This document shows positions 24,603-33,642 of a DNA stretch of 64,000 bases, in pieces; the stretch's first letter is position 1; every line of letters starts with the position of its first letter. A program made the position numbers and the translations under genes. The notes under the pieces were generated by a model. It had not been told where the DNA came from, did no database searches, and saw only the letters and a list, made by a program, of their open reading frames with translations. The stretch covers positions 868,001-932,000 of the forward strand of contig NZ_JAFCKT010000001.1 in NCBI RefSeq assembly GCF_018129985.1, written 5' to 3'. The stretch comes from Bradyrhizobium sp. SZCCT0148 (GTDB lineage: Bacteria; Pseudomonadota; Alphaproteobacteria; Rhizobiales; Xanthobacteraceae).

Positions 24603-25958
24603 ATGACCGCCCGTTCCAGCCTCACGATCGTGCTCGCCGCCGGCGAAGGCACGCGCATGCGCTCAAACCTGCCGAAAGTGTTGCATCCGGTTGCCCACCA
24701 GACCTTGCTTGCCCACGTCCTTGCCGCGGCACCCAAGGGAACCGGCACATCGCTTGCCGTCGTGATCGGCCCCGACCATCAGGCTGTCGCGGACGAGGCA
24801 AAGCGCATCAGGCCCGACGCGCTCACCTTCGTTCAGGCCGAGCGGCTCGGCACCGCGCATGCGGTGCTGGCGGCACGCGAAGCGATCGCGCGCGGCGTGG
24901 ACGATCTCCTGATTGCGTTCGGTGATACGCCGCTGATTTCGGCCGAGACCTTTGCACGGCTGCGCGCGCCGCTCGCCAAGGGCGCCGCGATTGCCGCGCT
25001 CGGCTTCCGCGCGGCCGATCCCACCGGTTATGGCCGTTTCATCGTCGAGGGCGAACGCCTGGTCGCGATCCGCGAGCAGGCCGATGCGAGCGAGGCGGAG
25101 CGCAAGATCGATCTGTGCAACGCCGGCGTGATGGCGATCGACGGTCGCCGGGCGCTCGCGATCCTGGACAAGATCGGCAATGCGAATTCCAAGGGCGAAT
25201 ATTATCTGACCGACGCCGTCGGCATCGTCCGCGAGCAGGGATGGGGGTCCGTGGTGATCGAGACCAGCGAGGACGAAGTGCGCGGCATCAACACCAAGGC
25301 GCAGCTCGCCGAGGCCGAAGCCGTGATGCAGGAGCGCTTGCGGAAAGCGGCGATGGACACCGGCGTCACGCTGATCGCACCGGAGACCGTTCATCTTGCC
25401 GCCGACACCGTGTTCGGCAAGGACGTCACCATCGAGCCGTTCGTGGTGATCGGCCCCGGCGTGTCGATCGCCGACGGCACCGTGATCCATTCCTTTTCGC
25501 ACATCGTGCAGACGACGCTGGGCAAGAACGTTTCGATCGGGCCCTATGCGCGCCTGCGGCCCGGCACCTCGCTCGGCGACGGCGCGCGCATCGGCAATTT
25601 CGTGGAGACCAAGGCGGCGACGCTCGAGGCCGGCGTGAAGGTCAATCATCTCTCCTACATCGGCGATGCCACGGTCGGCGCCAATTCCAACATCGGCGCC
25701 GGCACCATCACCTGCAACTACGACGGCTTCAAGAAGCACAAGACTGTCATCGGGAAGGGCGCCTTCGTCGGCACCAATTCGTCGCTGGTCGCACCCGTGA
25801 AGATCGGCAACGGCGCCTATATCGGCTCCGGGTCGGTGATCACGAAAGACGTGCCTGACGATGCCATGGCGCTGGAGCGCAGCCCGCAGACCATTCGCGA
25901 AGGTGGCGCCACGCGCTATCGCGAGCTGAAGACGGGCGGCACCAAGACCGAGAAATAA
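24603..25958 (+). CDS. glmU: Bifunctional GlmU: GlcN-1-P acetyltransferase / UDP-GlcNAc pyrophosphorylase
   Basis: Makes UDP-N-acetylglucosamine for peptidoglycan and LPS in the cytosol. It has 451 residues, the usual length. The N-terminal uridylyltransferase domain has [11 protein letters not shown] near residue 10 and Lys24 (LPKVLHP). The C-terminal left-handed beta-helix begins near 250 with hexapeptide repeats ([19 protein letters not shown]), followed by [19 protein letters not shown] and NCNYDGF-type acetyltransferase residues ([15 protein letters not shown]). It is followed, after two short genes, by glmS of the same pathway; GlmM is not in the window. Confidence 0.97.
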   Translation: MTARSSLTIVLAAGEGTRMRSNLPKVLHPVAHQTLLAHVLAAAPKGTGTSLAVVIGPDHQAVADEAKRIRPDALTFVQAERLGTAHAVLAAREAIARGVDDLLIAFGDTPLISAETFARLRAPLAKGAAIAALGFRAADPTGYGRFIVEGERLVAIREQADASEAERKIDLCNAGVMAIDGRRALAILDKIGNANSKGEYYLTDAVGIVREQGWGSVVIETSEDEVRGINTKAQLAEAEAVMQERLRKAAMDTGVTLIAPETVHLAADTVFGKDVTIEPFVVIGPGVSIADGTVIHSFSHIVQTTLGKNVSIGPYARLRPGTSLGDGARIGNFVETKAATLEAGVKVNHLSYIGDATVGANSNIGAGTITCNYDGFKKHKTVIGKGAFVGTNSSLVAPVKIGNGAYIGSGSVITKDVPDDAMALERSPQTIREGGATRYRELKTGGTKTEK

Positions 25959-25964
25959 GCGGAG

Positions 25965-26174
25965 CTAGTCGTCGTCGGCGACTTCCGAGAACATCGCGCG
26001 CGTCAGGCGCCAGCCACGCGGCCTCGCTCGCTTGGCCGGTTCGCCGGCGGGCTGCGAAATCAATTCAGGCTTGCTCTGCTTGCCGCGCTCCATGGCGCGG
26101 ATCGGCGGCGGCCAATGGGCAAGGCGCGTTCCGCCTGATCCAAGGCCTCCCTTATGGTCGGATGAACTGGTCAT
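25965..26174 (-). CDS. Hypothetical protein, 69 aa, basic
   Basis: The start is ATG 26174 (MTSSSDHKGGLGSGGTRLAHW) with AGGAG 10 bases upstream; a longer frame to 26237 exists. The protein is Arg/Pro/Gly-rich with a conserved-looking middle (WPPPIRAMERGKQSKPE) and an acidic end (FSEVADDD). It is probably largely disordered. It lies convergent to glmU between the two amino-sugar genes. Function unknown. Confidence 0.5.
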   Translation of the reverse strand: MTSSSDHKGGLGSGGTRLAHWPPPIRAMERGKQSKPELISQPAGEPAKRARPRGWRLTRAMFSEVADDD

Positions 26175-26395
26175 GACCTTGAGACTCCTGGCCCCGAACA
26201 CTCCTGGCAACGAATCGTTCGCCAAATTCGTTGACACCAGGTTAATGCGGGAGAGGCTAAGGTCGGCTAAGTCGATCCAGGACCTGCTGTCTCAATCGGC
26301 AATAATTCTTGAGTATCTGGTTCGTTAGCAACTTCGCTAAAAACCGGGCGCGTCGTTTAGGCGATTTTTCGGCGATTTGGGGGTAAGTGATCCGC

Positions 26396-28222
26396 ATGTG
26401 CGGGATTGTCGGCATTCTCGGGCGCGAACCGGTTGCAGAGCAGCTGGTGGATTCGCTCAAACGTCTTGAATATCGCGGTTACGACTCGGCGGGCGTCGCC
26501 ACGCTCGAAGGCAAGCACCTCGAGCGCCGTCGCGCCGAAGGCAAGCTGAAAAATCTGGAAGCGCGGCTGCGCGCCGAACCGCTCCAGGGCACGACCGGCA
26601 TCGGCCACACTCGCTGGGCCACCCACGGCAAGCCGACCGTCAACAACGCTCATCCGCACGCGACCGAGCGCGTCGCCGTGGTCCATAACGGCATCATCGA
26701 GAATTTCCGCGAGCTGCGCGCGGAGCTCGAGAAGAAGGGCACGGTGTTCCACACCGAGACCGATACCGAGATCGTGCTGCATCTCGTCGACGATCTCCTG
26801 ACGCGCGGCAACAAGCCGGTCGAAGCGGTCAAGCTGGCGCTGGGGCGCCTGCGCGGCGCCTTCGCCCTCGGCTTCATCTTCGCCGGCGACGACGACCTGC
26901 TGATCGGCGCCCGCAACGGCCCGCCGCTGGCGATCGGCTATGGCGACGGCGAGATGTATCTCGGCTCGGATGCCATCGCGCTCGGCCCGTTCACCGACAC
27001 GATCAGCTATCTCGAAGACGGCGACTGGGTGGTCCTGACCCGCAAGAGCGCCGATATCTTCGACAAGGACGGCAATTCCGTCCAGCGCGACAAGATCAAG
27101 CATGCCGCTTCGACCTCGCTGGTCGACAAGGCGAACTACCGCCACTTCATGGCGAAGGAGATCCACGAGCAGCCGGAAGTGGTCGGCCACACCCTGGCGC
27201 GCTACGTCGACATGGCGACCGAGCGCGTCTCGCTGCCGGTCAAGCTGCCGTTCGACTTCAAGGACATCCAGCGCATCAACATCACGGCGTGCGGCACCGC
27301 GAGCTATGCCGGCTACGTCGCCAAATACTGGTTCGAGCGCTTTGCGCGCGTGCCGGTCGAGGTCGATGTCGCCTCCGAATTCCGCTACCGCGAAGCGCCC
27401 TTGCGCAAGGGCGATCTCGCCATCTTCATCTCGCAGTCAGGCGAAACCGCCGACACGCTGGCGGCGCTGCGCTATGCCAAGGCCGAAGGCGTCCACACGA
27501 TCGCCGTCGTCAACGTGCCGACCTCGACGATCGCCCGCGAGAGCGAGACCGTGCTGCAGACACTGGCCGGCCCCGAGATCGGCGTCGCCTCGACCAAGGC
27601 CTTCACCTGCCAGCTCATGGTGCTGGCGAACCTTGCGATCGCGGCCGGCAAGGCCCGCGGCGAATTGTCCGAGGAGGACGAGACGAAGCTGGTCCATGGC
27701 CTCGTCGAAGTCCCGCGCCTGATGGCGGATGCGCTCACCACCGAGCTGCAGATCGAAAAGCTCGCGCACAGGATCGCCAAGTCCCGCGACGTGCTCTATC
27801 TCGGCCGCGGCACCAGCTTCCCGTTGGCGCTCGAAGGCGCGCTGAAGCTGAAGGAGATCTCCTACATCCACGCCGAGGGCTATGCCGCCGGCGAGCTGAA
27901 GCACGGGCCGATCGCGCTGATCGACGAGACCATGCCTGTCGTCGTCATCGCGCCTTACGACCGGGTGTTCGAAAAGACGGTGTCCAACATGCAGGAGGTC
28001 GCCGCCCGCGGCGGCAACATCATCCTGATGACGGATGCAAAGGGCGCGGAAGAGGCGACCGTCGAATCCCTCGTCACCATCGTCATGCCCGACATGGCGG
28101 CGGCGTTCACCCCGATGGTCTATGCCATCCCCGTGCAACTGCTCGCCTATCACACGGCTGTCGTGATGGGGACCGACGTCGACCAGCCGCGCAACCTCGC
28201 GAAATCGGTGACCGTGGAATAG
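26396..28222 (+). CDS. glmS: Glutamine-fructose-6-phosphate aminotransferase (isomerizing)
   Basis: Converts fructose-6-phosphate and glutamine to glucosamine-6-phosphate, the first step to UDP-GlcNAc. It has 608 residues from ATG 26396. This start places Cys directly after the initiator Met (MCGIVGILG), the N-terminal nucleophile of the glutaminase domain; an earlier frame start would bury it. Glutaminase domain 1-240 (TRWATHGKP, NGIIENF), then two SIS domains (about 285-425 and 455-590) with CGTASYAG, ISQSGETADT and GRGTSFPLALEGALKLKE, ending in the conserved PRNLAKSVTVE. No glmS ribozyme fold was noticed upstream. Confidence 0.97.
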   Translation: MCGIVGILGREPVAEQLVDSLKRLEYRGYDSAGVATLEGKHLERRRAEGKLKNLEARLRAEPLQGTTGIGHTRWATHGKPTVNNAHPHATERVAVVHNGIIENFRELRAELEKKGTVFHTETDTEIVLHLVDDLLTRGNKPVEAVKLALGRLRGAFALGFIFAGDDDLLIGARNGPPLAIGYGDGEMYLGSDAIALGPFTDTISYLEDGDWVVLTRKSADIFDKDGNSVQRDKIKHAASTSLVDKANYRHFMAKEIHEQPEVVGHTLARYVDMATERVSLPVKLPFDFKDIQRINITACGTASYAGYVAKYWFERFARVPVEVDVASEFRYREAPLRKGDLAIFISQSGETADTLAALRYAKAEGVHTIAVVNVPTSTIARESETVLQTLAGPEIGVASTKAFTCQLMVLANLAIAAGKARGELSEEDETKLVHGLVEVPRLMADALTTELQIEKLAHRIAKSRDVLYLGRGTSFPLALEGALKLKEISYIHAEGYAAGELKHGPIALIDETMPVVVIAPYDRVFEKTVSNMQEVAARGGNIILMTDAKGAEEATVESLVTIVMPDMAAAFTPMVYAIPVQLLAYHTAVVMGTDVDQPRNLAKSVTVE

Positions 28223-28306
28223 GCAGCCGGGATATCAGTCGGTCGCGGTCTTCCAAAACCTGCTAGAAGACCCTAGCTTGTCTGCTGCGACCGACCTGGA
28301 ACCCGC

Positions 28307-29077
28307 ATGAACCCCCGCGACGACGCGCCTGCGCCTATTGATCCGCTTCCGGAACCGCATACCGGCCTGATGGGCCGCTTCCGCAACTATTTTCTGACTG
28401 GCCTCGTGGTGACGGGGCCGATCGCGATCACCCTGTATCTGGTCTGGTGGTTCGTCACCTGGGTCGACGGTGTGGTGCGGCCGTTCGTGCCGCTGGCCTA
28501 CCGTCCGGAAACCTATCTGCCGTACGTCATCCCCGGCTGGGGACTGGTTGTCGCATTCTTCACGCTGACCCTCGTCGGATTCCTCGCGGCCAATCTGATC
28601 GGCCGGACGCTGGTCGATGTCGGCGAGACGTTCCTCGGCCGGATCCCGGCGGTGCGCGCCATCTATCGTGGCCTGAAGCAGGTGTTCGAAACGCTGTTCT
28701 CTGGCAAGGGCTCGAGTTTCCGCAAAGTCGGCCTGGTCGAGTTTCCATCGCCGGGCATGTGGTCGATCGTGCTGATCTCGCAATCACCGAATGAAGAGGT
28801 CGCGCGCAGCCTGCCCGGGCAGGAGGAGCATGTATCGGTGTTCCTGCCGTGCTCGCCGAACCCGACGACGGGATTCTTCTTCTACGTGCCCAGGAGCAAG
28901 ATCGTCGAGGTCGACATGAGCACCGAGGATGCGGCGACCCTGATCATGTCGGCCGGCGTGGTGCAGCCGGGCGCCGCGCCCGACCCGAAGAAAGCCGCCG
29001 CGCTCGCGGGCATGGCGAATGCCGCGCGCATCGCCAACGCGGCGGCGCTCCAGCCCGAGCCCGCGAAGGTGGAGTAG
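28307..29077 (+). CDS. DUF502 family membrane protein
   Basis: Encodes 256 residues. Two strong membrane helices (about 28-50, NYFLTGLVVTGPIAITLYLVW, and 78-103) flank a loop with a Pro-rich segment. They are followed by the family's cytosolic domain: IPAVRAIYRGLKQVFETLF, VGLVEFPSPGMWSI, FLPCSPNPTTGFFFYVPRS and the MSTEDAATLIMSAGVV segment, all typical of DUF502. A Pro/Glu-rich tail follows. The family is widespread and uncharacterised; proposals include envelope functions. It follows glmS in the same direction with an 84-base gap and may share its transcript. Confidence 0.88.
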   Translation: MNPRDDAPAPIDPLPEPHTGLMGRFRNYFLTGLVVTGPIAITLYLVWWFVTWVDGVVRPFVPLAYRPETYLPYVIPGWGLVVAFFTLTLVGFLAANLIGRTLVDVGETFLGRIPAVRAIYRGLKQVFETLFSGKGSSFRKVGLVEFPSPGMWSIVLISQSPNEEVARSLPGQEEHVSVFLPCSPNPTTGFFFYVPRSKIVEVDMSTEDAATLIMSAGVVQPGAAPDPKKAAALAGMANAARIANAAALQPEPAKVE

Positions 29078-29180
29078 GGCCATTCCCCTGCGGGATGGCC
29101 GCGGTCACGCGCGCGTCGGCATCCTCTGCTAGTCTCCGATTGAGCGAGCGCCTCGCTCGGCGTTCGATCTGGAGTGCACG

Positions 29181-30038
29181 ATGTCCAAGACCATTGCGAT
29201 CCTCGCGCCCGGCGCCATGGGCAGCGCCGTCGCCCGCCGCCTCAGTGAGCATGGCGCGCGGGTGTTGACGTCGCTGGAAGGTCGGAGCGAGGCGACGCGC
29301 AAGCGCGCAGCAGAGGCCGGCATGGTCGGCGCCGACGACGATACGATCGCGGACGCCGACATCATCCTCTCGATCGTGCCGCCGGGCGAAGCGGTTGCGC
29401 TGGCCAAGCGGCTGGCGGCCCTGATCGTCAGGCGCGAGAAGAAGCCGGTCGTAGTCGATTGCAACGCGGTCAATGTCGATACCGTGCGTGCCATCGAGCA
29501 GATCATCGGCTCGGCGCAGGCCCCGTTCGTCGATGGCGGCATCATCGGCTTCCCGCCGCAGCCAGGGGCCAAGAGCCCGGCCTTCTACATGTCGGGCGAG
29601 CACGCCAGGGACGTCGCGGTGCTGAAGGATTTCGGCCTCGACGTCCGCATCGTCGAGGGCCCGGTCGGCGCGGCGTCCGCTCTGAAAATGTCCTACGCAG
29701 GCATCGTCAAGGGCCTCGCCGGAATCGGCTCGGCGATGGTGGTCGCGGCGACCAAAGCGGGCGCTGCGGACGCGTTGCGTGACGAACTGGCGCTGAGCCA
29801 GCCCGCCATCCTGGCGCGGCTCGAGGTCGCGCTGCCTGACATGATTCCGAAGGCTTATCGCTGGGTTGCCGAGATGCGGGAGATTTCCGGCTTTCTCGGC
29901 GCCGACCATCCCGCCAGCCAGATCTATGAGGGCTTCGCGCGCTGGTTCGAGCATCTGGCGGAGGACGCAAAGGGCGAGGCGGCGGATGCTGACCTGATGA
30001 AGGCCTTCGCTGCAGGAATCGCGCGGACGAAATCCTGA
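29181..30038 (+). CDS. NAD(P)-dependent 6PGDH-like oxidoreductase (DUF1932 type)
   Basis: Encodes 285 residues. The Rossmann loop is IAILAPGAMGSAVARRL near residue 5, here APGAMG rather than GxGxMG. VDCNAVNVDTV near 92 corresponds to the substrate-loop of beta-hydroxyacid dehydrogenases, and FVDGGIIGFPP near 116 is the family signature. The C-terminal half is the helical DUF1932 domain (LKMSYAGIVKGLAGIGSAM with the conserved Lys). These cytosolic enzymes oxidise 3-hydroxyacids or related substrates; this one's substrate is not known. A ketopantoate-reductase-type gene follows in the same direction. Confidence 0.85.
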   Translation: MSKTIAILAPGAMGSAVARRLSEHGARVLTSLEGRSEATRKRAAEAGMVGADDDTIADADIILSIVPPGEAVALAKRLAALIVRREKKPVVVDCNAVNVDTVRAIEQIIGSAQAPFVDGGIIGFPPQPGAKSPAFYMSGEHARDVAVLKDFGLDVRIVEGPVGAASALKMSYAGIVKGLAGIGSAMVVAATKAGAADALRDELALSQPAILARLEVALPDMIPKAYRWVAEMREISGFLGADHPASQIYEGFARWFEHLAEDAKGEAADADLMKAFAAGIARTKS

Positions 30039-30099
30039 CGTCGCCAACCCCATCTGCTATTGATCTTGCGGGCGCTGTTGTTCTGTCGTGGGAGTTCGA

Positions 30100-31029
30100 A
30101 TGAGAGTGCTGGTGATCGGCGCGGGCGCGCTGGGCGGCTACTACGGTGCTTGCCTCGTGCGGGCAGGCCGAGACGTGAGCTTTCTTGTGCGCGAGAAGCG
30201 CGCCGAGCAATTGCGGCTGCACGGACTCCAGGTCGTCAGCCCGCATGGCGACTTCGCCGTGCAGCCGAAGCTTCTTGCGGCCGGCGATCTCAGGGAGCCG
30301 TTCGACATCGTGCTCGTCGGCGTGAAGGCCTACTCGCTCGATGACGCGATGAGCCAGTTTGCGCCCGCCATCGGCCCGGACACGATGGTTCTTCCCATTC
30401 TCAACGGACTGAAGCATATCGATGCTCTGACCGTCAGGTTCGGCGCCGCTCACGTTCTCGGCGGGCTCGCAAACGTCAGTGCCGGGCTCGATGGGGAGGG
30501 GCGGGTCAATCATTTCATGGCCAACCAGACCATCGTCTTCGGCGAGATCGATGGCGCGCTGAGCGAGCGAGCGCTTGCGCTTGAGACATTGCTCCAGGTC
30601 CCCGGTATCGACGTGCGTGCCAGCGAAGCGATCATGCAGGACATGTGGGAGAAGTTCGTCCAGCTGTCGACGCTCGCCGGCATCACCTGCCTGATGCGCG
30701 CAAGCATCGGAGACATCCTGGCCGTGCCGAATGGCGAGCAGTCTATTTTTCGCCTGTTTGCCGAATGCTGCGCCGTTGCGACCGCCTCGGGCTACGAGCC
30801 ACGCGCGCCGTTCATCGAGTTTGACCGCAAGCTGTTCACGACCCTGGACTCTCCGCTGAAGGCCTCGATGCTGCGCGATATCGAACGCGGCTCGATCACC
30901 GAGGCGGAGCATATTCTGGGCGATATGGCCAATCGAGCCCGGACGCTCGGCATCGAGACACCGCTGCTGGATCTGGCCCGCGCGCATGTGGCGGCTTACG
31001 AAGTCGGGCGGCGAAGGGCAGCGGGCTAG
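30100..31029 (+). CDS. Ketopantoate reductase family protein (ApbA/PanE)
   Basis: Encodes 309 residues from ATG 30100; an in-frame GTG 12 bases upstream is less likely. Dinucleotide loop VLVIGAGALGGYYGACL (residues 3-19), LVGVKAYSLDDA near 80 with the catalytic-region Lys, ILNGLKHIDAL with Asn near 105, and the C-terminal helical domain with WEKFVQLSTLAGITCLMR near 188. The family reduces 2-dehydropantoate with NADPH, but most rhizobia have several paralogues of unknown substrate, and no other pantothenate gene is here, so panE is not claimed. The last 4 bases overlap the end of recG, which is convergent. Confidence 0.85.
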   Translation: MRVLVIGAGALGGYYGACLVRAGRDVSFLVREKRAEQLRLHGLQVVSPHGDFAVQPKLLAAGDLREPFDIVLVGVKAYSLDDAMSQFAPAIGPDTMVLPILNGLKHIDALTVRFGAAHVLGGLANVSAGLDGEGRVNHFMANQTIVFGEIDGALSERALALETLLQVPGIDVRASEAIMQDMWEKFVQLSTLAGITCLMRASIGDILAVPNGEQSIFRLFAECCAVATASGYEPRAPFIEFDRKLFTTLDSPLKASMLRDIERGSITEAEHILGDMANRARTLGIETPLLDLARAHVAAYEVGRRRAAG

Positions 31030-33134
31030 CCCGCCCCGATCAGCGGGATCGCTTCGTCCCGCTCGTACAGATACAGCAAACAGCGTAGCGCCTCGCCGCG
31101 CTCGCCCTTCAGCTTGGGATCGTCCTTGAGGATCCGCAGCGCCTCGTCTCTCGCCTGGGTGATGAGCTGGCCATGGACCTCCGATCGCGCAATGCGGTAG
31201 CCGGGCAGGCCACTCTGGCGGACGCCCAGCACGTCGCCTTCGCCGCGCAGCTTCAGATCCTCCTCGGCGATGCGAAAACCGTCAGTGGTCTCGCGGATCA
31301 CCTTCAGTCGGGCCTTGGACATCTCCCCGAGCGGCTCCGAGTAGAGCAGCAGGCAGGTCGAGGCCTCCGAGCCGCGCCCGATCCGGCCGCGCAGTTGATG
31401 CAACTGCGCAAGGCCGAAGCGTTCGGCATTCTCGATCACCATGATGGTCGCCGCGGGCACGTCGACGCCGACCTCGACCACGGTGGTCGCGACCAGCAGG
31501 CCGATCTCGTGGGCGGCGAACTGGCCCATCACGCGGTCCTTCTCGGCTCCCTTCATCTGGCCGTGGACGAGGCCGACCCGCTCGCCAAACCGCTTCTGCA
31601 GGCTCTCGAAACGTTTGGTCGCGTTGGTGAGGTGCTCGGTGCCCTCGGCCTCGGACTCTTCGACCAGCGGGCAGATCCAGTAGACCAGCTTGCCGGCCTC
31701 GAGGGCCCGGCCGATGCTGTCCGTGACCTCGGCGAGACGGCTGATCGAGACGGTGCGGGTTTCGATCGGCTGGCGGCCGGCGGGCTTTTCCCGCAGCTCG
31801 GAGATGTCCATGTCGCCGAAATAAGTCAGCACCAGCGTGCGTGGAATCGGCGTCGCGCTCAGCACCAGCACGTCGACCGCCTCGCCCTTGGATGTCAGCG
31901 CGAGCCGTTCCCGCACGCCAAAGCGGTGCTGCTCGTCGACGATGGCGAGGGCGAGATCATGGAAGACCACGTCGTCCTGGATCAGCGCATGGGTGCCGAC
32001 GAGCAGGTCGATCTCGCCGGCTTCGAGCTGCGCCAGCAATTCACGCCGCTCCTTGCCTTTCTCGCGCCCGGTGAGGATCGCGACCCGCATGCCGGCCCGT
32101 TCGGCGAGAGGGGCGATGGTCTTGATGTGCTGGCGCGCCAGGATCTCGGTCGGCGCCATCAGCGCCGCCTGCTTGCCGGCTTCCGTGACGGCTGCCGCGG
32201 CCAGCAGCGCGACCACGGTCTTGCCGGAGCCGACATCGCCCTGCAGCAGCCTGAGCATGCGGACGGGCTGTTGCAGATCGCTGGCGATCGCTGCGGCCGC
32301 GTCGCGCTGGGACACCGTCAATGCATAGGGCAGGGCGTCGATGATCTTGTTGCGCAGGTGCCCGTCGCCGGCATTGCGTACGCCGGCCGGGCGACGGAGT
32401 TGCGCGCGGATCAGGGCGAGCGCGAGCTGGCCGGCCAAAAGCTCGTCAAAGGCGAGACGCGACCAGAATGGCTGGTCAGGCAAGATGTCCGTGAGCTCGA
32501 CCGGCTGATGCACGCGGTTGAGCGCTTCCGCGATCGGAGGAAAATGACAGCGCCGCATGACCTCCGGGCTGATCCACTCCGGCAATGCAGGTAGCTTCTG
32601 GAGCGCCTGGGCAATCGCGCGGCGCAGCGAGCCGAGCGCGAGGCCCTCCGTCAGCGGATAGACCGGATCGATGCCTGAGAGCTTTGAAATGGCCTCCTCG
32701 TCGAGCACGCGATCGGGATGCACCATCTGCGGGATGCCGTCGTACATCTGCAGCGTGCCGGAGACGTAGCGCTTCTCCCCGATTGGGAGCAGCTTTTCGA
32801 CATAGCCGGGCTTGGCGCGAAAGAAGGTCAGCACGACGTCGCCGGTGTCGTCGCTGGCGTGGACCAGATACGGCGCGCGTGCGCTGCGCGGCGGGGGCGG
32901 GCGGTGGCGGTCGACGGTGACCTCGAGCGTCACCATGGTTCCGACCGCAGCGTCGCGGATCTTCGGCCGGGCGCGGCGGTCGATGACCTGGCTCGGCAAA
33001 TGCAGCAACAGGTCGACCAGGCGCGGCGTCTCGCTGCGGCTGAGCAAATACTGCAGCAGCTTGTCCTGCTTCGGACCGACGCCGGGCAGGCTGGTCACGG
33101 GAGCAAACAGCGGATTGAGCAGGCTTGGGCGCAT
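31026..33134 (-). CDS. recG: ATP-dependent DNA helicase RecG
   Basis: Remodels stalled replication forks and Holliday junctions. It has 702 residues from ATG 33134. The N-terminal wedge (OB-fold) domain covers about 60-160 (GTMVTLEVTVDRHRPPPP, FFRAKPGYVEKLL). The helicase core has GDVGSGKTVVA near 300, DEQHRFGVRERL near 400, LSATPIPRTL, QLRGRIGRGSEASTCLLLY near 590, and the RecG post-helicase motif GFRIAEEDLKLRGEGDVLGVRQSG. It diverges from sdhE-mfd, an arrangement common in alphaproteobacteria. It is intact and of normal length. Confidence 0.96.
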   Translation of the reverse strand: MRPSLLNPLFAPVTSLPGVGPKQDKLLQYLLSRSETPRLVDLLLHLPSQVIDRRARPKIRDAAVGTMVTLEVTVDRHRPPPPRSARAPYLVHASDDTGDVVLTFFRAKPGYVEKLLPIGEKRYVSGTLQMYDGIPQMVHPDRVLDEEAISKLSGIDPVYPLTEGLALGSLRRAIAQALQKLPALPEWISPEVMRRCHFPPIAEALNRVHQPVELTDILPDQPFWSRLAFDELLAGQLALALIRAQLRRPAGVRNAGDGHLRNKIIDALPYALTVSQRDAAAAIASDLQQPVRMLRLLQGDVGSGKTVVALLAAAAVTEAGKQAALMAPTEILARQHIKTIAPLAERAGMRVAILTGREKGKERRELLAQLEAGEIDLLVGTHALIQDDVVFHDLALAIVDEQHRFGVRERLALTSKGEAVDVLVLSATPIPRTLVLTYFGDMDISELREKPAGRQPIETRTVSISRLAEVTDSIGRALEAGKLVYWICPLVEESEAEGTEHLTNATKRFESLQKRFGERVGLVHGQMKGAEKDRVMGQFAAHEIGLLVATTVVEVGVDVPAATIMVIENAERFGLAQLHQLRGRIGRGSEASTCLLLYSEPLGEMSKARLKVIRETTDGFRIAEEDLKLRGEGDVLGVRQSGLPGYRIARSEVHGQLITQARDEALRILKDDPKLKGERGEALRCLLYLYERDEAIPLIGAG

Positions 33135-33160
33135 CAAGGGAATCTAGGATTGTTCCTCGC

Positions 33161-33242
33161 CGTCATGCCCGGCTTTAGGCCGGGCATCCACGTCTTTTTT
33201 TTCGGCTTGACGTGGATGGCCGGGACGAGCCCGGCCATGACG
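33161..33242. repeat. 82-bp palindromic intergenic element (CGTCATG family)
   Basis: The element runs from CGTCATGCCCGGC to GCCCGGCCATGACG. Left and right halves are near inverse copies around a T-rich centre (33194-33201). Each half contains its own smaller GGCCGGGC hairpin. It lies just upstream of recG in the recG-sdhE divergent gap. It matches a dispersed palindrome familiar from Bradyrhizobium intergenic regions. Confidence 0.65.
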
Positions 33243-33351
33243 GTTTGGAGGGACGAACTGCAGCAACAAAGGGCTGACACGGCCACCCTCAATGGCTATA
33301 TCAGCCCGGCCCGGCACGTCCGGGCTTTCGGCGTTTGACTGGATTTGAGAC

Positions 33352-33642
33352 ATGACGGGAACGACACGATCGAGTGACGGATTGGACAATCGCCGCAAGC
33401 GGCTGCTGTTCCGCTGCTGGCACCGCGGCACGCGAGAGATGGACCTGATCCTCGGGCGCTTCGCCGACGCCGAGATCGGCAATTTGTCCGACGCGGAGCT
33501 GACCGAACTCGAGACCCTGCTCGAAGAGTCCGATCCCGACCTCTATGCCGCCATCACCGGCGACAAGGTCCTGCCAGCTGCTGTCACCGGCGCGCTGTTT
33601 GCCCGCATCAAGGCGTTCCCGATCACGGACGGCAATCTATGA
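33352..33642 (+). CDS. sdhE: FAD assembly factor SdhE (succinate dehydrogenase assembly factor 2)
   Basis: A small cytosolic factor that promotes covalent flavinylation of the SdhA/FrdA flavoprotein subunits. It has 96 residues, the normal length. It contains the diagnostic RGTREMD (RGxxE) motif near residue 25 within RRKRLLFRCWHRGTREMDLILGRF, followed by a five-helix acidic domain (LTELETLLEESDPDLYAAITG). The stop overlaps the start of mfd by 4 bases (ATGA), indicating translational coupling. The sdhE-mfd order opposite recG is typical of the order Rhizobiales. Confidence 0.93.
   Translation: MTGTTRSSDGLDNRRKRLLFRCWHRGTREMDLILGRFADAEIGNLSDAELTELETLLEESDPDLYAAITGDKVLPAAVTGALFARIKAFPITDGNL

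Noticed and set aside
26240..26395. glmS ribozyme upstream of glmS
   Set aside because: No conserved core or pseudoknot-like sequences recognised; such ribozymes are mainly in Gram-positive bacteria.
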